Shown piece by piece: positions 36,840 to 48,834 of a stretch of 64,000 nt of DNA; positions within the stretch are counted from its first letter, which is position 1; each line of letters starts with the position of its first letter. The DNA is from Straminergon stramineum (taxonomy: Eukaryota > Streptophyta > Bryopsida > Hypnales > Calliergonaceae): positions 377,001 to 441,000 of the forward strand of contig OY987266.1 of assembly GCA_963920665.1 (NCBI GenBank), given 5' to 3'. The notes under the pieces are model-generated. The model saw only the letters and a list, made by a program, of their open reading frames with translations. It searched no databases and was not told the DNA's origin. The position numbers were made by a program, and so were the translations under genes.

Positions 36840-39560
36840 ACAAATTTTTTCCTTTCCTCCTATTCTAGCACCGGAATTTGATTTTCTTGACACAGAGGAG
36901 AGTCCTAGCACTTCAAATGCGACCCTGCTAGGTCATGGTGAAAGAAGTACAACTAAATGAAGTTCGTCCATCACACAGGAATCTGAAGCTAGTACTCATG
37001 GTGTAACAGGAGTACAAGGAATGTCTACACATGCAAAGAAGAGGAGGTATTCAATGACAAATCAGAGGGCAAGAGTGAGAAGTCCAAGAGAGCGAGGGGA
37101 GTCAGTTAGTGAAAAAGTTGCTCTTGAAAGTGTATTATCTTCAGAGGATAGAGGAGCATGTAAACACAATTGTTTACGTGATGTTGATGCAAAATACATA
37201 TTGGATCAATGATATGTGGCATGGGATCAGAAGTACGAAGCCAGGGCATCGTGGATAATGCAAATGCTCAATGCTTTTACACTAAAGGGTACACAAGAGA
37301 CAAGTACATGACAAAATTAGATGGTAGAGTGGTTTGCAATGCTGGCTTCGCCGTAGCATTGGGTTATTCCCAAAGGCATTTTAAGCAATTGAAGACATCA
37401 GATAACATATATGGCAAAGTGGCAGCTGTTCATGGAAACACATGTCAAGGGAAGGAAAGTGCAAAAATGTCAGTAGCTAGGGAAAGCCTTGATGTTTTCG
37501 AGAACGAAGTTGGATGTCAGCAACCCCATCGATCAGTACGAAGGAAGAAGGACGATGCGATGTTACCATTGGTTTTGTTGCCAATGAATACGAGCAAGTT
37601 GGATGTGTTTCGGTATGTAAATGAAGAAGTGAAGAAACTAGTGGATGGAATTGAATTGTCCATGAGCTCATTTCGTCATCTTTGGCAGAAGGAGTTCCCA
37701 CATGTACAAATTCCTCCATTCTCAAGATTCTCAAAGTGTTATCATTGTTGGGAGTATAAATGTGGAATGGAATCCACAAAAAATGCAACAGCAAAGGTGA
37801 AGATTAAAGAATTGTACATTGTACACATTCGAATTTGAATGGAAGAGAGAAGAGATTATTGGTTATTCAAGAGATTTGCAATGATCACTCTGGACATTTT
37901 CATGTGCCTCATTGTAGATGGTATGGATCAAAATACAACCATGATACCGAAGATGAGACAATCTGTGAAGAACATTGAATCTCGATTCGTAAAGACTCGT
38001 CTTTGCGGTGTCTTGGTACATGGGATTGGATTGTCTGTAGATGTGTGGATAAATGCTCACCACAAGCATGATAGCAATCAAGTCATAACATTAGTTATGA
38101 ACATAATATATGACAAGAAGCGCAGGAAAAGATCGCTACCACCGATGTTGAGGATTCAAGCTGATAACACCACAAGGGAGAACAAAAACATCTACATGTT
38201 CAACATGTGTGCCGCACTAGTTGGGCTTGGTTTTTTCAAAGAAGTGCGTCTTTGTTTTTGATTGTGGGACACACGCATGAAGACATTGATTAGAGATTTA
38301 GTGTGATTTCGAATGTTCTCAAGAGGAGAGACATAGATACACTCGAAGAGATGTTGTAGTTGGTGGAGAAAGGGACATCATATACTCAGGCTTTTACGAA
38401 AGCTCGTAAGCTTGAACATGTTCGTGATTGAAAGGCATTTATCACACCTCATTTGCTACGAGGTGGGGATCAGTTGACGGGCATAACATTTCCACACCAT
38501 ATGAGGTTTTACGTGGAAAATGGGTTGGTCCGTGTGGAATACAAACATTTTAGTTTTGATAAGAGGGGCCCATCAAATGGACATTTGTGTTTGAACTCAC
38601 TACCAAGTTTAATAGATAAACTAGACCTTACGAAGGTGTTTGCAGTTGATTAGCAAGAATTGAAAGCATTAGACGAGTTCATTGCATATAAACAAAAATT
38701 AATATTGAGAGGCGCGGATCAAATGAAGAACATGGAAGTTGTGGACAAAACGAATGCATTCAAAGATTATCTTGAAGATTTTCCACAACAGAATAGAGAA
38801 GGGGCCCGTGATTTACCGATTTGGTCAAGAGATATTTTGAATGAGAACAAGGATGGCAATGTTGTTCGACATGTGGAGGAAGAAGGTATAAATTCAAGTA
38901 TATCTATAGATGCAAATGGAAACACAACAAGGACTCCAACTGTAGACTTGATAATGGCAACAATGCCTAATCTAGAGAGGGGGGGTATTTTGGACCGCAA
39001 AGGGATAGACCGCCACAAGAAGTATCGCGAAGAGTGATTGGAGGGAGGAATAGACTCGGAAGTCATCATGTAGGAGCAAAACAATACAAGATGCAAATGA
39101 AGATCATTTTCCTCCGTTCAATCCAAAGAATGACATTGTCATAGGCTAGTTTGTGGCACTTACTATGGAGTTGAGGGAAGTAAGAGGAGAGGTACCTTTT
39201 TACATAGGAAAGGTATTGGAATTTGGTCAAGGGAGGTGGGCCTCAAAGATGAAAGTCCTCTGGTATTGGCCTTCTATGAGATCTAGAGTAGAAGAAGAAT
39301 CAGGTAGTAACATAGTGAGGTACACAAATTGCATGGAATCTACATGGGAACCGTCTGGGGAGAGGTTTGCTTGGATTGAGAAGGAAGCTGGTATATATTC
39401 ATGGATGGATGTTTCTCATTGAGGTAGAATTGGTCATATAGTAGTGTCCAACATTATAGTGCATGGGGTACAAATGGAGGAGACAATAATCATTCCAATA
39501 GAGGCTAAACCGCATCTTGTGGAGTACATGGCGATGCAAATGGAGGACCTCGATGACGAA
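36840..39560 (+). pseudogene. Decayed DUF7869-type transposase-like gene
   Basis: A protein-like series on the plus strand, interrupted by several stops and frameshifts: a KKRR-containing basic N-terminus; CKHNCLRDVDAKYILDQ then a stop; GRVVCNAGFAVALGYSQRHF; a Cys/His segment CYHCWEYKCG; YWLFKRFAMITLDIFMCLI then VDGMDQNTTMIPKM; VLVHGIGLSVDVWINAHHKH; LRIQADNTTRENKN; then, after a one-base shift at about 38,258, FLIVGHTHEDID followed by TAG and RFSVISNVLKRRDID. The C-terminal end (FYIGKVLEFG, KVLWYWPSMRS; 39,190-39,280) looks like a chromatin-reader or BAH-type tail. The DGMDQ, NTTRENKN and GHTHEDIDQRFS blocks are typical of large DUF7869 proteins thought to be transposon-derived; that family link is from memory. 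Clearly non-functional. Confidence 0.65.
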
Positions 39561-40386
39561 CGTCTACAGAATGATTTGAATATGTACTAGAGAAGTATCA
39601 TGTTATGTAGTGTATTATAGACCTTCTAGTAGTAGGCGTGTAGAAGTACTTTAATGCGAAATGCACAAGAATTTACATTATGAGTAGCGTGGATTGGAAA
39701 GTGTATGAGTTTTTTATGAAGTAATTGAAATTTTGGAGCAATTTGATGGTTATTCTTTAAACAACTTTTCCTACAAATAGTTAATGATATTTTGGAAAAG
39801 TAACCCCCCCCCCCCCTAATTTTTGAAATTGTCTATTTTAGATGGCATACAAGCCAAGTACAATATCACACCTTCTAAGTGCAAAAATGCCTAATTCAGT
39901 GTTATTATTGTTTGAAGTTAAGAATGTACAACCACATATATAAGTACAAAATAATGTTGAAGTTTGTGGATTATATTGACTATGATGTTCTATATTGCAA
40001 TGTAAGGCATGCACACCTATAATCATAACTAATTACAATTGAGCATAATTACAAATAAGAAATAAAAACTATTTTTATGGATTATGGGCTATTCAAGGAA
40101 GATTCCATGTGTATGACACTTTATCATGCACATTGGATGAAAAAATTATGGATTTTCAAAGCATTATTTCTAGGTTTACCAAAAATCAATCATAGACTCT
40201 CATAGACTCTCATAGACTCTCATGTTTTGATTGTGAACATCTTTTGTAACAAATATCTAGTTTTTTTGTGAGTCCTTTTTTTGTGTAAATGGAAGTGTTG
40301 TATTTTGTTAATTGTTGGCTATGAGTATACTTACTTTACAAGTAAACTATATCTAGTAGTTACAACCAGCATCCCCTTTCCAATAT
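39561..40386. other. Non-coding, with a poly-C run and a short triplication
   Basis: A run of about 13 C lies near 39,805. Near 40,195-40,225 the 11 bp unit CATAGACTCT is repeated three times. No gene. Confidence 0.5.
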
Positions 40387-40785
40387 TTAACCCCTAAAGG
40401 ACCATCATATTTAGAGGCCCCAAACCACTTCAAATACTCATCCCCAAAGCAAGGGCAAAATAAAACTCTTTATAACTTTTACATCATTATTCAAAATTGA
40501 ATGGATTGAATTTTTTTGAGTAGTTATTAATCTATGAAATCCCTCCCAAAAATTTATATTTTATAGTATATATTTTTGGCTACCCGACTTGATGTTGAAA
40601 TTAAAAAAACTTCTAACTTTTGCCATATTTATTGGAATGACGTGAAAAAAAGCTTCACAAGAAGATTATGATGAGTAGCATTCATCCTAAAAAATTTATG
40701 CAAAAATTCCAAGTTATGAAGTCAATAGAGCTTGCCTGAGTTTTCAAATGCCCCAAAGTGGGCTCCTTGGTCCTTTATGGGTTAA
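40387..40785. mobile_element. TTAA-bounded short element (copy c)
   Basis: The left end reads TTAACCCCTAAAGGACCA and the right end, reverse complemented, TTAACCCATAAAGGACCA, one difference in 18. The 399 bp interior is A/T-rich and non-coding. The ends match those at 41,704/42,167 and the right edge at 33,799. Confidence 0.65.
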
Positions 40786-41290
40786 TTAAAGTTGCAAGTT
40801 AAAATTCAAGAGATTCCTAAGAGGAGGAAGCTTATGTTTCTTCCTATACACTGATTTTAATTTTTGAAAAAAGAATACCTTAAATCTTGAAAATTTGACT
40901 ACCATATGTAGAGGTTAGGTTTAAATTTCAAAATTGAGAGTGTTTTTTGGTATCTATAGTAGCCAACACCTTTTCAATCACCCCCTTTCCATTTTTGCCC
41001 TATAGATTAGTTTCTTTTTGTTCAAGTACTGATGAGCAATGATTTATTGTGGCTCAATTCCTAGTGTAGTTGGTGCACATTATGATTGGCTATAAGACCC
41101 TTAATATTTCATCTAGCCCTTGGTCGGAAATAGGAAGGCCTATATGACCAATATGGGTTGAACAAAATCTTGAACTAAAAAATTCACAGAAATGATATCT
41201 AGAGAAATAAAATTTTGGAAAATTATGGAATCCTTCCAAACTCTATTTTTGTACATGGAAAAATTTCCCCACTCGAGAAAACCACTCTCC

Positions 41291-42543
41291 ATAAGTTATA
41301 GGGAGACTTTAATTCCCCCCCTCAAGCAAAAGGGGGGGGGCGGGGGGGGCTGTCAATGGGGCCAAGTCTACTTGCCTAGCTTGCTCGCATGTTGGCCCTT
41401 CCCAAGTCCTATTGTTGCTTCTCATCACTCCCGGCCTTTTGGCCTCCCGGTCCTTAGCCTCTTAATTAAGTTATCCTTCAACCTCCACTCCATTAGCCTC
41501 CCATCCCTTTGTTGTTTTAGAACGTGGTTTTGACTACTCTTCCCTCCATTCACTTTTCTTTTGCATGAGAAGTTGAACTCAATAACTTGAAAACAAAACA
41601 AAACAATAGTAGAATTTTCATTAAGTTAATTTTTCAAACACCTAATTAAACTTTTGCACAGAATTTTTTTAGAATTAAAAATTCTTATTGTAACAAAATT
41701 CAGTTAATCCTTGAAGGACCAATTAGTACAATTTGGGCTTTTTGAGAACTCAAGCAACTTCCATTGACTTTAAAAAAATATGAATTTTTTTCAAGAAGGG
41801 ATTGTCTAAATTGATAACTATTCAAAAACATTTGAACCTTTCAATTTCAAATAATGAGGTAAAAGTTATGAGGAGTTCTAATTTGCAAATAATGAAGGTA
41901 AAAAAAATGAAAAAATCATCTTTTTCTCTATATTTTGAAATTTTTAAAATTGAAATTAAAAGAAAATCTATTAATTGTTTAATAGATCATTCTCACCAAT
42001 GGATGTTATAGGATGTTACTAGTTCACAAGTTATAAGATATACATGTTTTTTTAAAATGTTGAAGGAGTTTAACATAATGAAAAAAATTAATATTTCTTA
42101 AAGTCAATGGAAGTTGCTTGAGTTCTCAAAAAGCCCCAATTGTACTAATTGGTCCCTTAAGGATTAATTGAATTTTGTTACAATAAGAATTTTCAATTCT
42201 AAAAAAATTTTGTTCAAAAGTTTAATTGGGTGTTTGAAAAATTAACTTAATGAAAACTCTATTGTTTCTTTTGTTTCTTTTTAAATTATTGAGTTCAACT
42301 TCTCAATCATACAAAAGAAAAGTGAATGGAGGGAAGGGATGGGAGGCTAATGGAGTGGAAGTTGAGGGATAACTTAACCAAGGGGTTGAGGGCCAAGAGG
42401 GCCAAAGGTCGGGAGTGATGAGAAGCAATGACGAGACCCGGGAAGGCCCAACAAGTGAGCAAGCCACGCAAGCAAGCTTGGGTCCACCGACAAGCCCCTT
42501 CATTTTGCTCGAAGGGAGGGAATTAACATCTCCTTAAGTTATA
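41291..42543. mobile_element. Foldback element, inverted arms of about 450-500 bp
   Basis: The left arm (41,291 to about 41,790) and right arm (about 42,080 to 42,543) are reverse complements over nearly their whole length. Paired landmarks: AGTTATAGGGAGACTTTAAT with ATTAACATCTCCTTAAGTTAT; TTCTCATCACTCCCGGCC with GTCGGGAGTGATGAGAA; CATTAGCCTCCCATCCCT with AGGGATGGGAGGCTAATG; and CAATTAGTACAATTTGGGCT with AGCCCCAATTGTACTAATTG. The outer arms are GC-rich and the inner arms A/T-rich. The left arm has C and G homopolymer runs near 41,312 and 41,331. No coding capacity. Confidence 0.85.
41704..42167. mobile_element. TTAA-bounded element (copy d) at the core of the foldback
   Basis: The left end reads TTAATCCTTGAAGGACCAAT and the right end, reverse complemented, TTAATCCTTAAGGGACCAAT; the pairing continues through TAGTACAATT. 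The ends fit the same consensus as copies a-c. Because the palindrome also continues outside the TTAA, it is unclear whether this is a nested insertion or the original core around which the foldback formed. Confidence 0.55.
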
Positions 42544-43640
42544 TGCGTGCGTAATTGCTTAACCCATAAACGTCGACACGGACATTTAGTGTCCAATGGA
42601 TGACAAGGAATCTCTCTCTGTAGGACAAAACCGCAACTATTCATCCTTGGAATTTTGGGCGGAAAAGGAAGATCTTCTATAGTACTTTGACCTCCAATGT
42701 GTATTTTTTATTTTTTTAAAGTAGATGATGTCACATGGTTCCAAAAAGCAAGATTTCCACAGTCACCTATCCATCTTGTAAGGGTTAAGAGCATTTGCAG
42801 TTTGGCCATGAATAGGCCCAATATTGGCACTATAGAGGGTGTTTTGTCATTTCTAATTAAAACCCAACTCCAATGCAACTGTTAAGGGGCCCTCCACTTC
42901 TATGACCTTAGTATGCAACCACTTGAGATCGTCAAATTTGTAAAATGTGAAGGGCCTACGAGTTGTCCCTTGTAGGAATAGTCATTACTGTCAACGCTTT
43001 TTAAGCATAGATATTAGTGCTAATCAATTCTACCTTCCCTTGTTTCCATGAAAAGTCTCCTTTCACTGTAGATTATTTTCTTTCTTTCTTTTTATAATAT
43101 GGAAAAGTCCATTTGACGTTTGGATTGCGGGCTTTGCATTGGGTCAATTTTTCCAAAGAAAAATCGGGCACTGTGCGGCCTAGTGGAATGACTCGCCATT
43201 TGCCGTTATAGGGCTTGTATGCCGAGCATTGCAGATGCTCCGAGTGGTTGGGAATGGGTCGTATGCCTTAATAAGATTTTTCTTTAGAAGCTCTGGAATC
43301 TTTGAATTCCCTCCATTTATGACTCCACTCGGCACGTGCTCCATTCCAGTCTACTTCGCTACGGAAAATCGGCAAACGGCTTGCAGGCGGCAGCCCAGCG
43401 ATGCGGCACCAAGGCGGAAAGGCCCAGGCACAACAACCTACCGACGAAGAGAAACACCCACTCCTCGCATGCTCCGCCTCATTGCAGTTGTGGGCTTCCC
43501 ACAGGCAAATCGCAATCTCAGCTTGAGGGATTTCGCAACTCAATCGGTGTGCAGGGTGTTGGGAATTGCGAATTTCCTTTGCGGAATTAATTGTCTTTGA
43601 TTAATTTTGAAGGTTTTGTACGTGGTGGCAATTTGAGACG
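42544..43640. other. 5' flank of the 4CL-like gene
   Basis: Non-coding. From about 43,320 to the start codon it becomes GC-rich, as expected for a plant promoter-proximal or 5' UTR region. Overlapping open frames in 43,230-43,600 on both strands reflect composition. Confidence 0.5.
43436..43442 (+). promoter_or_regulatory. AC-I-type MYB element (ACCTACC)
   Basis: ACCTACC about 200 bp upstream of the 4CL-like start codon. AC elements bind R2R3-MYB factors in phenylpropanoid gene promoters. A 7 bp match can occur by chance and may even lie in the 5' UTR. Confidence 0.3.
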
Positions 43641-46600
43641 ATGGCGATGGCCATGGTGGATCCTCGTTCCGGGTATTGCAGCAGCGACGGGATTTACTAT
43701 AGCAAGCGTCGCCCCGTGTGGATCCCGCAGACGTCTCACCTGGATTTGCCTTCGTTCCTGTTCGCGCCGCAGTTTGGTTCTCGGCAGGCGATCATGGACG
43801 CGTCGTCTGGACGAGGCTTTTCGTACGCCGAGCTTGAGAGCCAGGTGCGCCTCATGGCCGCGGGCTTGTATCAGCACTTGGGCGTGCGCCAGTACGATGT
43901 GGTCATGCTGTTGTCGTCCAATTGCGTCGAGTTTGCGGTCATCTTTCTGGCGGTGGTGTCGCTGGGCGCCGTGCTCACCACCGTCAATCAGGTGAACACC
44001 GCCGCGGAGATCCAGAAGCAGATGAAGGACGCAGGTAGGGCGCTGCAATACCTTCTATCCACGTTTTTTGCAATAGAATTCAGCAGAGTCGTCAATGGCT
44101 TCCCTCATTGCCATTTCAATAAATCACCACGATGTTCTAAGGTAACCACAGAGCATAGTTTCTATTATTAGAATGTTCAGATTTTATGATTTTCTTGTTG
44201 GCAAGTCAAAGAGGATTCCAACGCTCCAAAGAGTGCATTATTTCGAAAGCATTTGCAAAAGTTTCGAGGGTTCTAAGTTTTGTTGTTGGATGACCTAAAG
44301 TCGACTCGAGTTCTGATATTGAGGTGTGTATTCTTAAAGTAAATATGTTCTTATTGTGTAAGATTTTGGTGCGTGACATTTAGGTAGGTGTTGCAATTAG
44401 GTGTATTTACCTTAGTCTGCTTAGTAGATTTGGTAGCCTTGGAATATTTCCAATTCTACCAATGCCAATGTTGACCTTTGTCCACTACAAATGATGTTGT
44501 ATCATGTTACATCGAATGGGGGCTCTTGTTATATTCTGGGAAATCTCGACTGTCTAGGCTGTTTAGACTCTACAGCCGGGACGAGACATTTCATGTGCCA
44601 ACCCGAATTAATGTTTTTCTTTGGATTAGCTTCGTGAGCCCACGTTGGGCGGCATCGAGTTCTTAGCTTTGCGTAAGTCTTTAGCTTTGGCTTCACGGTT
44701 TTTTAGCCGCTCTGAGTACATCGAATGAGGTCTTTCTTTTGTTTACTTGTCGATAGTTTATATCATTCTTCACTGATTTTGATGATGTAAACTTCGGCAC
44801 CCTCTCCAATGTATATTTCAATCGAATTGATCATTTTATAAACATGAATCGTTGGTCCTTTCAGGGTTAAAGGTTCAGAGGATTGGCATGTGGTTTCATG
44901 TGCAGGGGCCAAGTTCATATTCACCACGGCGGCCCTCATGGAGAAGGTGGCAGGAGTGGATCTACCAGTGGTAATCTTTGGAGGGAATGACGTGTTGCCT
45001 AGTATTGGAAGCAAGGTCATTCACCGATACTCCGACTTGCTGCGAGCTGACCCTGACAGTTTACCAAAGTATGAATTCACACAAGTGATTTTCCTTTTGC
45101 TCCCATGTAGTATCTGGTCCATATTTGATTCTGAATGGCTCACATGTTATGTTGTGCAGGGTTCGAATTTCACAGGACGATACAGCGGCCTTGCTGTACT
45201 CATCTGGCACCACGGGGCTGAGCAAAGGGGTGGCTGTGACCCACCGAAACTTCATCTCATGCATCTGCGTTTTCAACTCGGGCGCTGACGAGTTTCTCTC
45301 GCCAGACCAGAAGCTCCTCCTTGTCCTGCCCATGTTCCATGTTTACGGCCTTGCCATTTGCACCGTGGCATCTTTGGCTCGAGGAATATCGGTGATTGTG
45401 CTGCCTCAGTTCGACTTTGTGAAAATGCTCACGGCCATTCCGAAGTACCAGATTACGCATGTGCCTTGCGTGCCTCCGATCATCATTGCGCTGGCGAAGC
45501 AGGACATCGTGCTCAAGTTCGATTTGAGCTCTTTGCACCAGATTGGAATTGGAGCCGCTCCTCTAGGGAAGGAGATTTTGGATACCTGTGCTAACCGGTT
45601 TCCCAATGTTAAGTTTAAGCAGGTATGTAACTTTTAACGATCAAACCTGCTTGACAGTTTCTCAGGTGAGTTGATTGGGTTGTTGTAGGTCCTTCACTCT
45701 CGTTCTTTGTTTAGTGCTAGGGTCATTGGACAAGTTGGCCAAAACATGTCCATGATTTGACTTCTAGGTTGCTAACATAACTATGTATGCAATCTCAGGG
45801 ATATGGATTGACGGAGAGCTGTGCCTGCTGTTCCTCCGCCCCGACGGATGTGGATATGGCCCCTCATTTTGGCGCTTCGGGCATCCTCCTTCCGAACCTG
45901 CAGGCTATGGTAGTGGACCCTGCGACCAATGAGCCCATGCCCCCGAACAAGCAGGGGGAGTTCTGGATTCGGGGACCAGTGATTATGAAAGGTAATTAAA
46001 GGGTTGGACAAGACTGCAGTCTGTCTACAGTATGTTTGAAGACTGCACATGCGTTGTATTTTGATGTTTTCATCTTGTTAGATTCTTGAAATGAGCCAGA
46101 TAATGCAATACTCAAGTCTCAATCTTCTTCTTGTTTCATGTGTAGAATACTTTAATAATCCCAAGGCAACATCGGATTGTCTTGACGAAGATGGTTGGTT
46201 GCACACCGGTGATCTTGGTTTGATTGACGAGGATGGTTACATTTTTATTTTGGATCGACTGAAGGAGCTCATCAAGTACAATGCGTATCAGGTACTCATC
46301 AGATGAACTTGTTTATTTGAAATGTCGTTCGTTTCAATGCCCAGTCGAAGGACGTTTGGAATTCAGTGCAAGTATAGAATTCAATTATTGATGGCGTACA
46401 TGCACACGAATTGAGCTTATTCATGTTTTCTTTATATTTCAATAGTATGTATCTGATGACTTTCGGTTCAACTGTTCATTTCATACTTGATACCTATTGT
46501 TATGAATATGTACTCCCGCATAATCCTGTCGCCTCGTCACTCGTCTCCTGAGTATGGGATGTTCTGTTTGGTTGGACACAGGTGGCTCCTGCTGAGCTGG

Positions 46601-47557
46601 AAGCTTTGCTTCTGTCTCACCCAGCTGTTCTGGATTGCGCGGTCGTACCGTAAGTGGGATTCTGTTTTTTCTGCTTGTTACTAATTTGCATTATATAATG
46701 AGTTCAAGCGGGCCTCCTAAAGGAAACATCTTCACAAACGCGATTACTATGAGTTTTACAATCTGCATGAACCCCAAGATGATATTAAAGCTGGGCATGG
46801 AAACAATATAATGAATCAAATGCAGTATTATCAGTGGAACAGAATATTATGCACTCATGTGAAAGCACCTCACCAAGTATTACTTCTGTATCTAGATACC
46901 CGGATGAGATAGCTGGCCAAATTCCGATGGCATTTATTGTGAGACAACCTGGGAAAGAACTCAACGAAGACGAGATCATGGATTGGGTTGCCCAACAGGT
47001 AAGTTCTTCGATTTTTATCTTGTTGGAAATAGTCAGTTCGTAACGTGTATACTGCCTGCATGTAAGGTCTTCTAAAGTCTTTGTAAGTGTACTTAGTTTG
47101 GGCTTCATTGAGAAGTTTGTAACAATGAGCGTATTCCACGTGTTACTTGTCTGTTGTACCTTGGGGGCCTGTTTTATCGTAACTGTTCATTCGATCAAAA
47201 TGATCTTTTGAAATTCTGGAAATTCTTAGTCCTCGTAGGTTAATGGTCATAATGTTTTAGTCCTCTGCCTGGATATTTCGAGTTACTGTCCCAACAGTCT
47301 TTCCTTCTTAATCGCAATGCGTCCAACTGTGCGCTTCGTCATGGAATCCAAATCATGTCCACGGAAGCCTTGGTTGTTTAATTTGCAGAGTAGCAGAGGC
47401 AGCCATTGAGAACGTTCGCCCGTGGGATGCATTGCAGGTAGCTCCGTACAAGAAAGTGCGGAAAGTAGCTTTCATAAATGCAATACCCAAGTCTGCCGCA
47501 GGGAAGATTTTGCGCAGGGAGCTAGTGCAGTCGACAACAGCAAAAGCACGTCTTTAG
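43641..47557 (+). CDS. 4-coumarate:CoA ligase-like acyl-CoA synthetase, complete, eight exons
   Basis: An ANL-superfamily enzyme that activates a carboxylic acid with ATP and joins it to CoA; the substrate is not readable from sequence. Exons: 43641-44034, 44906-45068, 45160-45622, 45799-45991, 46146-46291, 46582-46649, 46896-46998, 47438-47557. All introns are GT..AG and all phases agree, giving 549 residues, normal for the family. Visible motifs: AMP-binding box [12 protein letters not shown] (200-210; usual P replaced by S), YGLTES (342-347), GEFWIRGP (393-400), HTGDLG with Asp427, [17 protein letters not shown], and catalytic Lys533 in SAAGKILRR. It ends in ARL, a peroxisomal PTS1-type tripeptide, so peroxisomal 4CL-like or OPCL-type function is more likely than classical cytosolic 4CL. 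The start is the first ATG of a conserved N-terminus. Intact and probably functional. Confidence 0.93.
44849..44868 (-). repeat. Single TTAA-type terminus in intron 1 of the 4CL-like gene
   Basis: On the minus strand this reads TTAACCCTGAAAGGACCAAC, close to the shared terminus of the TTAA-bounded elements. I found no partner end within the intron, so it is either a truncated insertion or chance. Confidence 0.3.
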
Positions 47558-47924
47558 AATGTGAGCTGATGCAGAAAAGTCATCTTTCTCATGCTTGTGA
47601 GCAAAAATCTGGGATGGTACCATCATTCATGTATGTTGTAAATAATTTAGGACTTGCATACACCTGCGACGAGTTGAGTATGACCTCCAAAAGCGTGAAG
47701 TGTAGAGTTGGTCTATCAGAGAGGAGATGGAGGTTGTCTTCCCTCACTTATGTTGGTTCTCTACATCTATACGTATGAATCCTGAGGTTGAATCAGAAAG
47801 TATCTGGGCAATGCTCACTATTATATTTCGTGTGTCCTGCCCATTTCACTCACAACGTAAACAAGCTTCATTCTTTTCGAATCTGCAAAATATTCAATCT
47901 GATGTATCTATAATTTTTAGGACA

Positions 47925-48730
47925 TTAACCCCTAAATGCCCAAGTCCTTTATTGAGTTTCCTGGAGTTTGCTCAAAACTAAACGAAGAGCACAAGTTTGG
48001 ATAAGTTTCACCAATTTAAAAAAAAGTTGTAAGCATACAAATTCAAACTATGATGTATTATGGATCACACACGAAAAGAAAACACAACAATATCACTTAC
48101 AGTTTGAAAGATTATAATATTTGATGAAGAGGATGCTAAAATTGTAAAGGTGATTTGTAGTCTTTCAATCCTCTTTTTGCATGTCAAATCTGAAATTGAG
48201 GTCATGAAAAAAATATGACATGAATTCTTAAACACTAGTTTGGTGACCATGAAAATCATCTTTTTTGGTACTGTATGACATTGTCTACTTTAAAGACATC
48301 AAAATTGTTGATTGTTCAATGGATACATGTGTATCCATTGTGTTTCAAGAAAAAATAAAAATTTAAAAAAATTGTTGACTCAAGGTTAAACTATTGTGTA
48401 TGATCTCTCCTTTTTGTACATTATTCCAAGGATGAACAATGGTGCTTCTATCCTACATACAAAGATTCTTTGTCATTCATTGGTTGAACAATGGTTGTAG
48501 TATTGCTTAAGGGTCAAAGGATATAGCATGCATAACCATAATCGATTTATGGCTTACCAAAATGTACTCTACAATTTATTTGAAATGAATTTCTAATGTG
48601 ATTTTCCCCCATTCAAGGTCCAATGTATTTGAGGCTCAACTCCAAGAGCCTCTAAGGCTCTAACATTGAAAAATTCAAGATTTGCAATGGACACCCTTGC
48701 ATAAATTTTCATAAGAAAAACCCTTAAGCA
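47925..48730. mobile_element. Second, inverted copy of the 10.8 kb transposon (copy e)
   Basis: It starts TTAACCCCTAAATGCCCAAG, one base different from copy a. The interior matches the reverse complement of copy a at several points: TACAAATTCAAACTA; GAAAAGAAAACA followed by AATATCACTTACA and TTGAAAGATTATAAT; ATGAATTTCTAATGTGATTTT; AATGTATTTGAGGCTCA and CCAAGAGCC; and TGCAATGG-CA-CCTTGCA. Similarity fades after about 48,720 and no right TTAA end was found, so the copy is truncated or eroded. It lies about 370 bp downstream of the 4CL-like stop. Confidence 0.75.
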
Positions 48731-48834
48731 ATTTTTTTCAAAATTGAATTCTAATGCTTAAGATAAAGTTTAAAGGATATTCCATTAAAAAAAAATTCCC
48801 AAATAAGTAATTTGGTAACTTTTCAAAGCAATGT

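Noticed and set aside
26758..41345. C and G homopolymer runs (26,758; 39,805; 41,312; 41,331)
   Set aside because: Interesting at first as possible structural motifs, but isolated runs are more likely simple slippage or assembly uncertainty.
43229..43600. Several overlapping frames upstream of the 4CL-like gene
   Set aside because: GC-rich promoter or 5' UTR composition keeps all frames open; no frame is protein-like.
44890..45288. Continuous frame across a 4CL-like intron
   Set aside because: It reads through a GT..AG intron; the spliced frame restores conserved ligase sequence.
47422..47778. Alternative frame over the last 4CL-like exon
   Set aside because: The true frame gives the conserved [20 protein letters not shown] segment and the ARL end.
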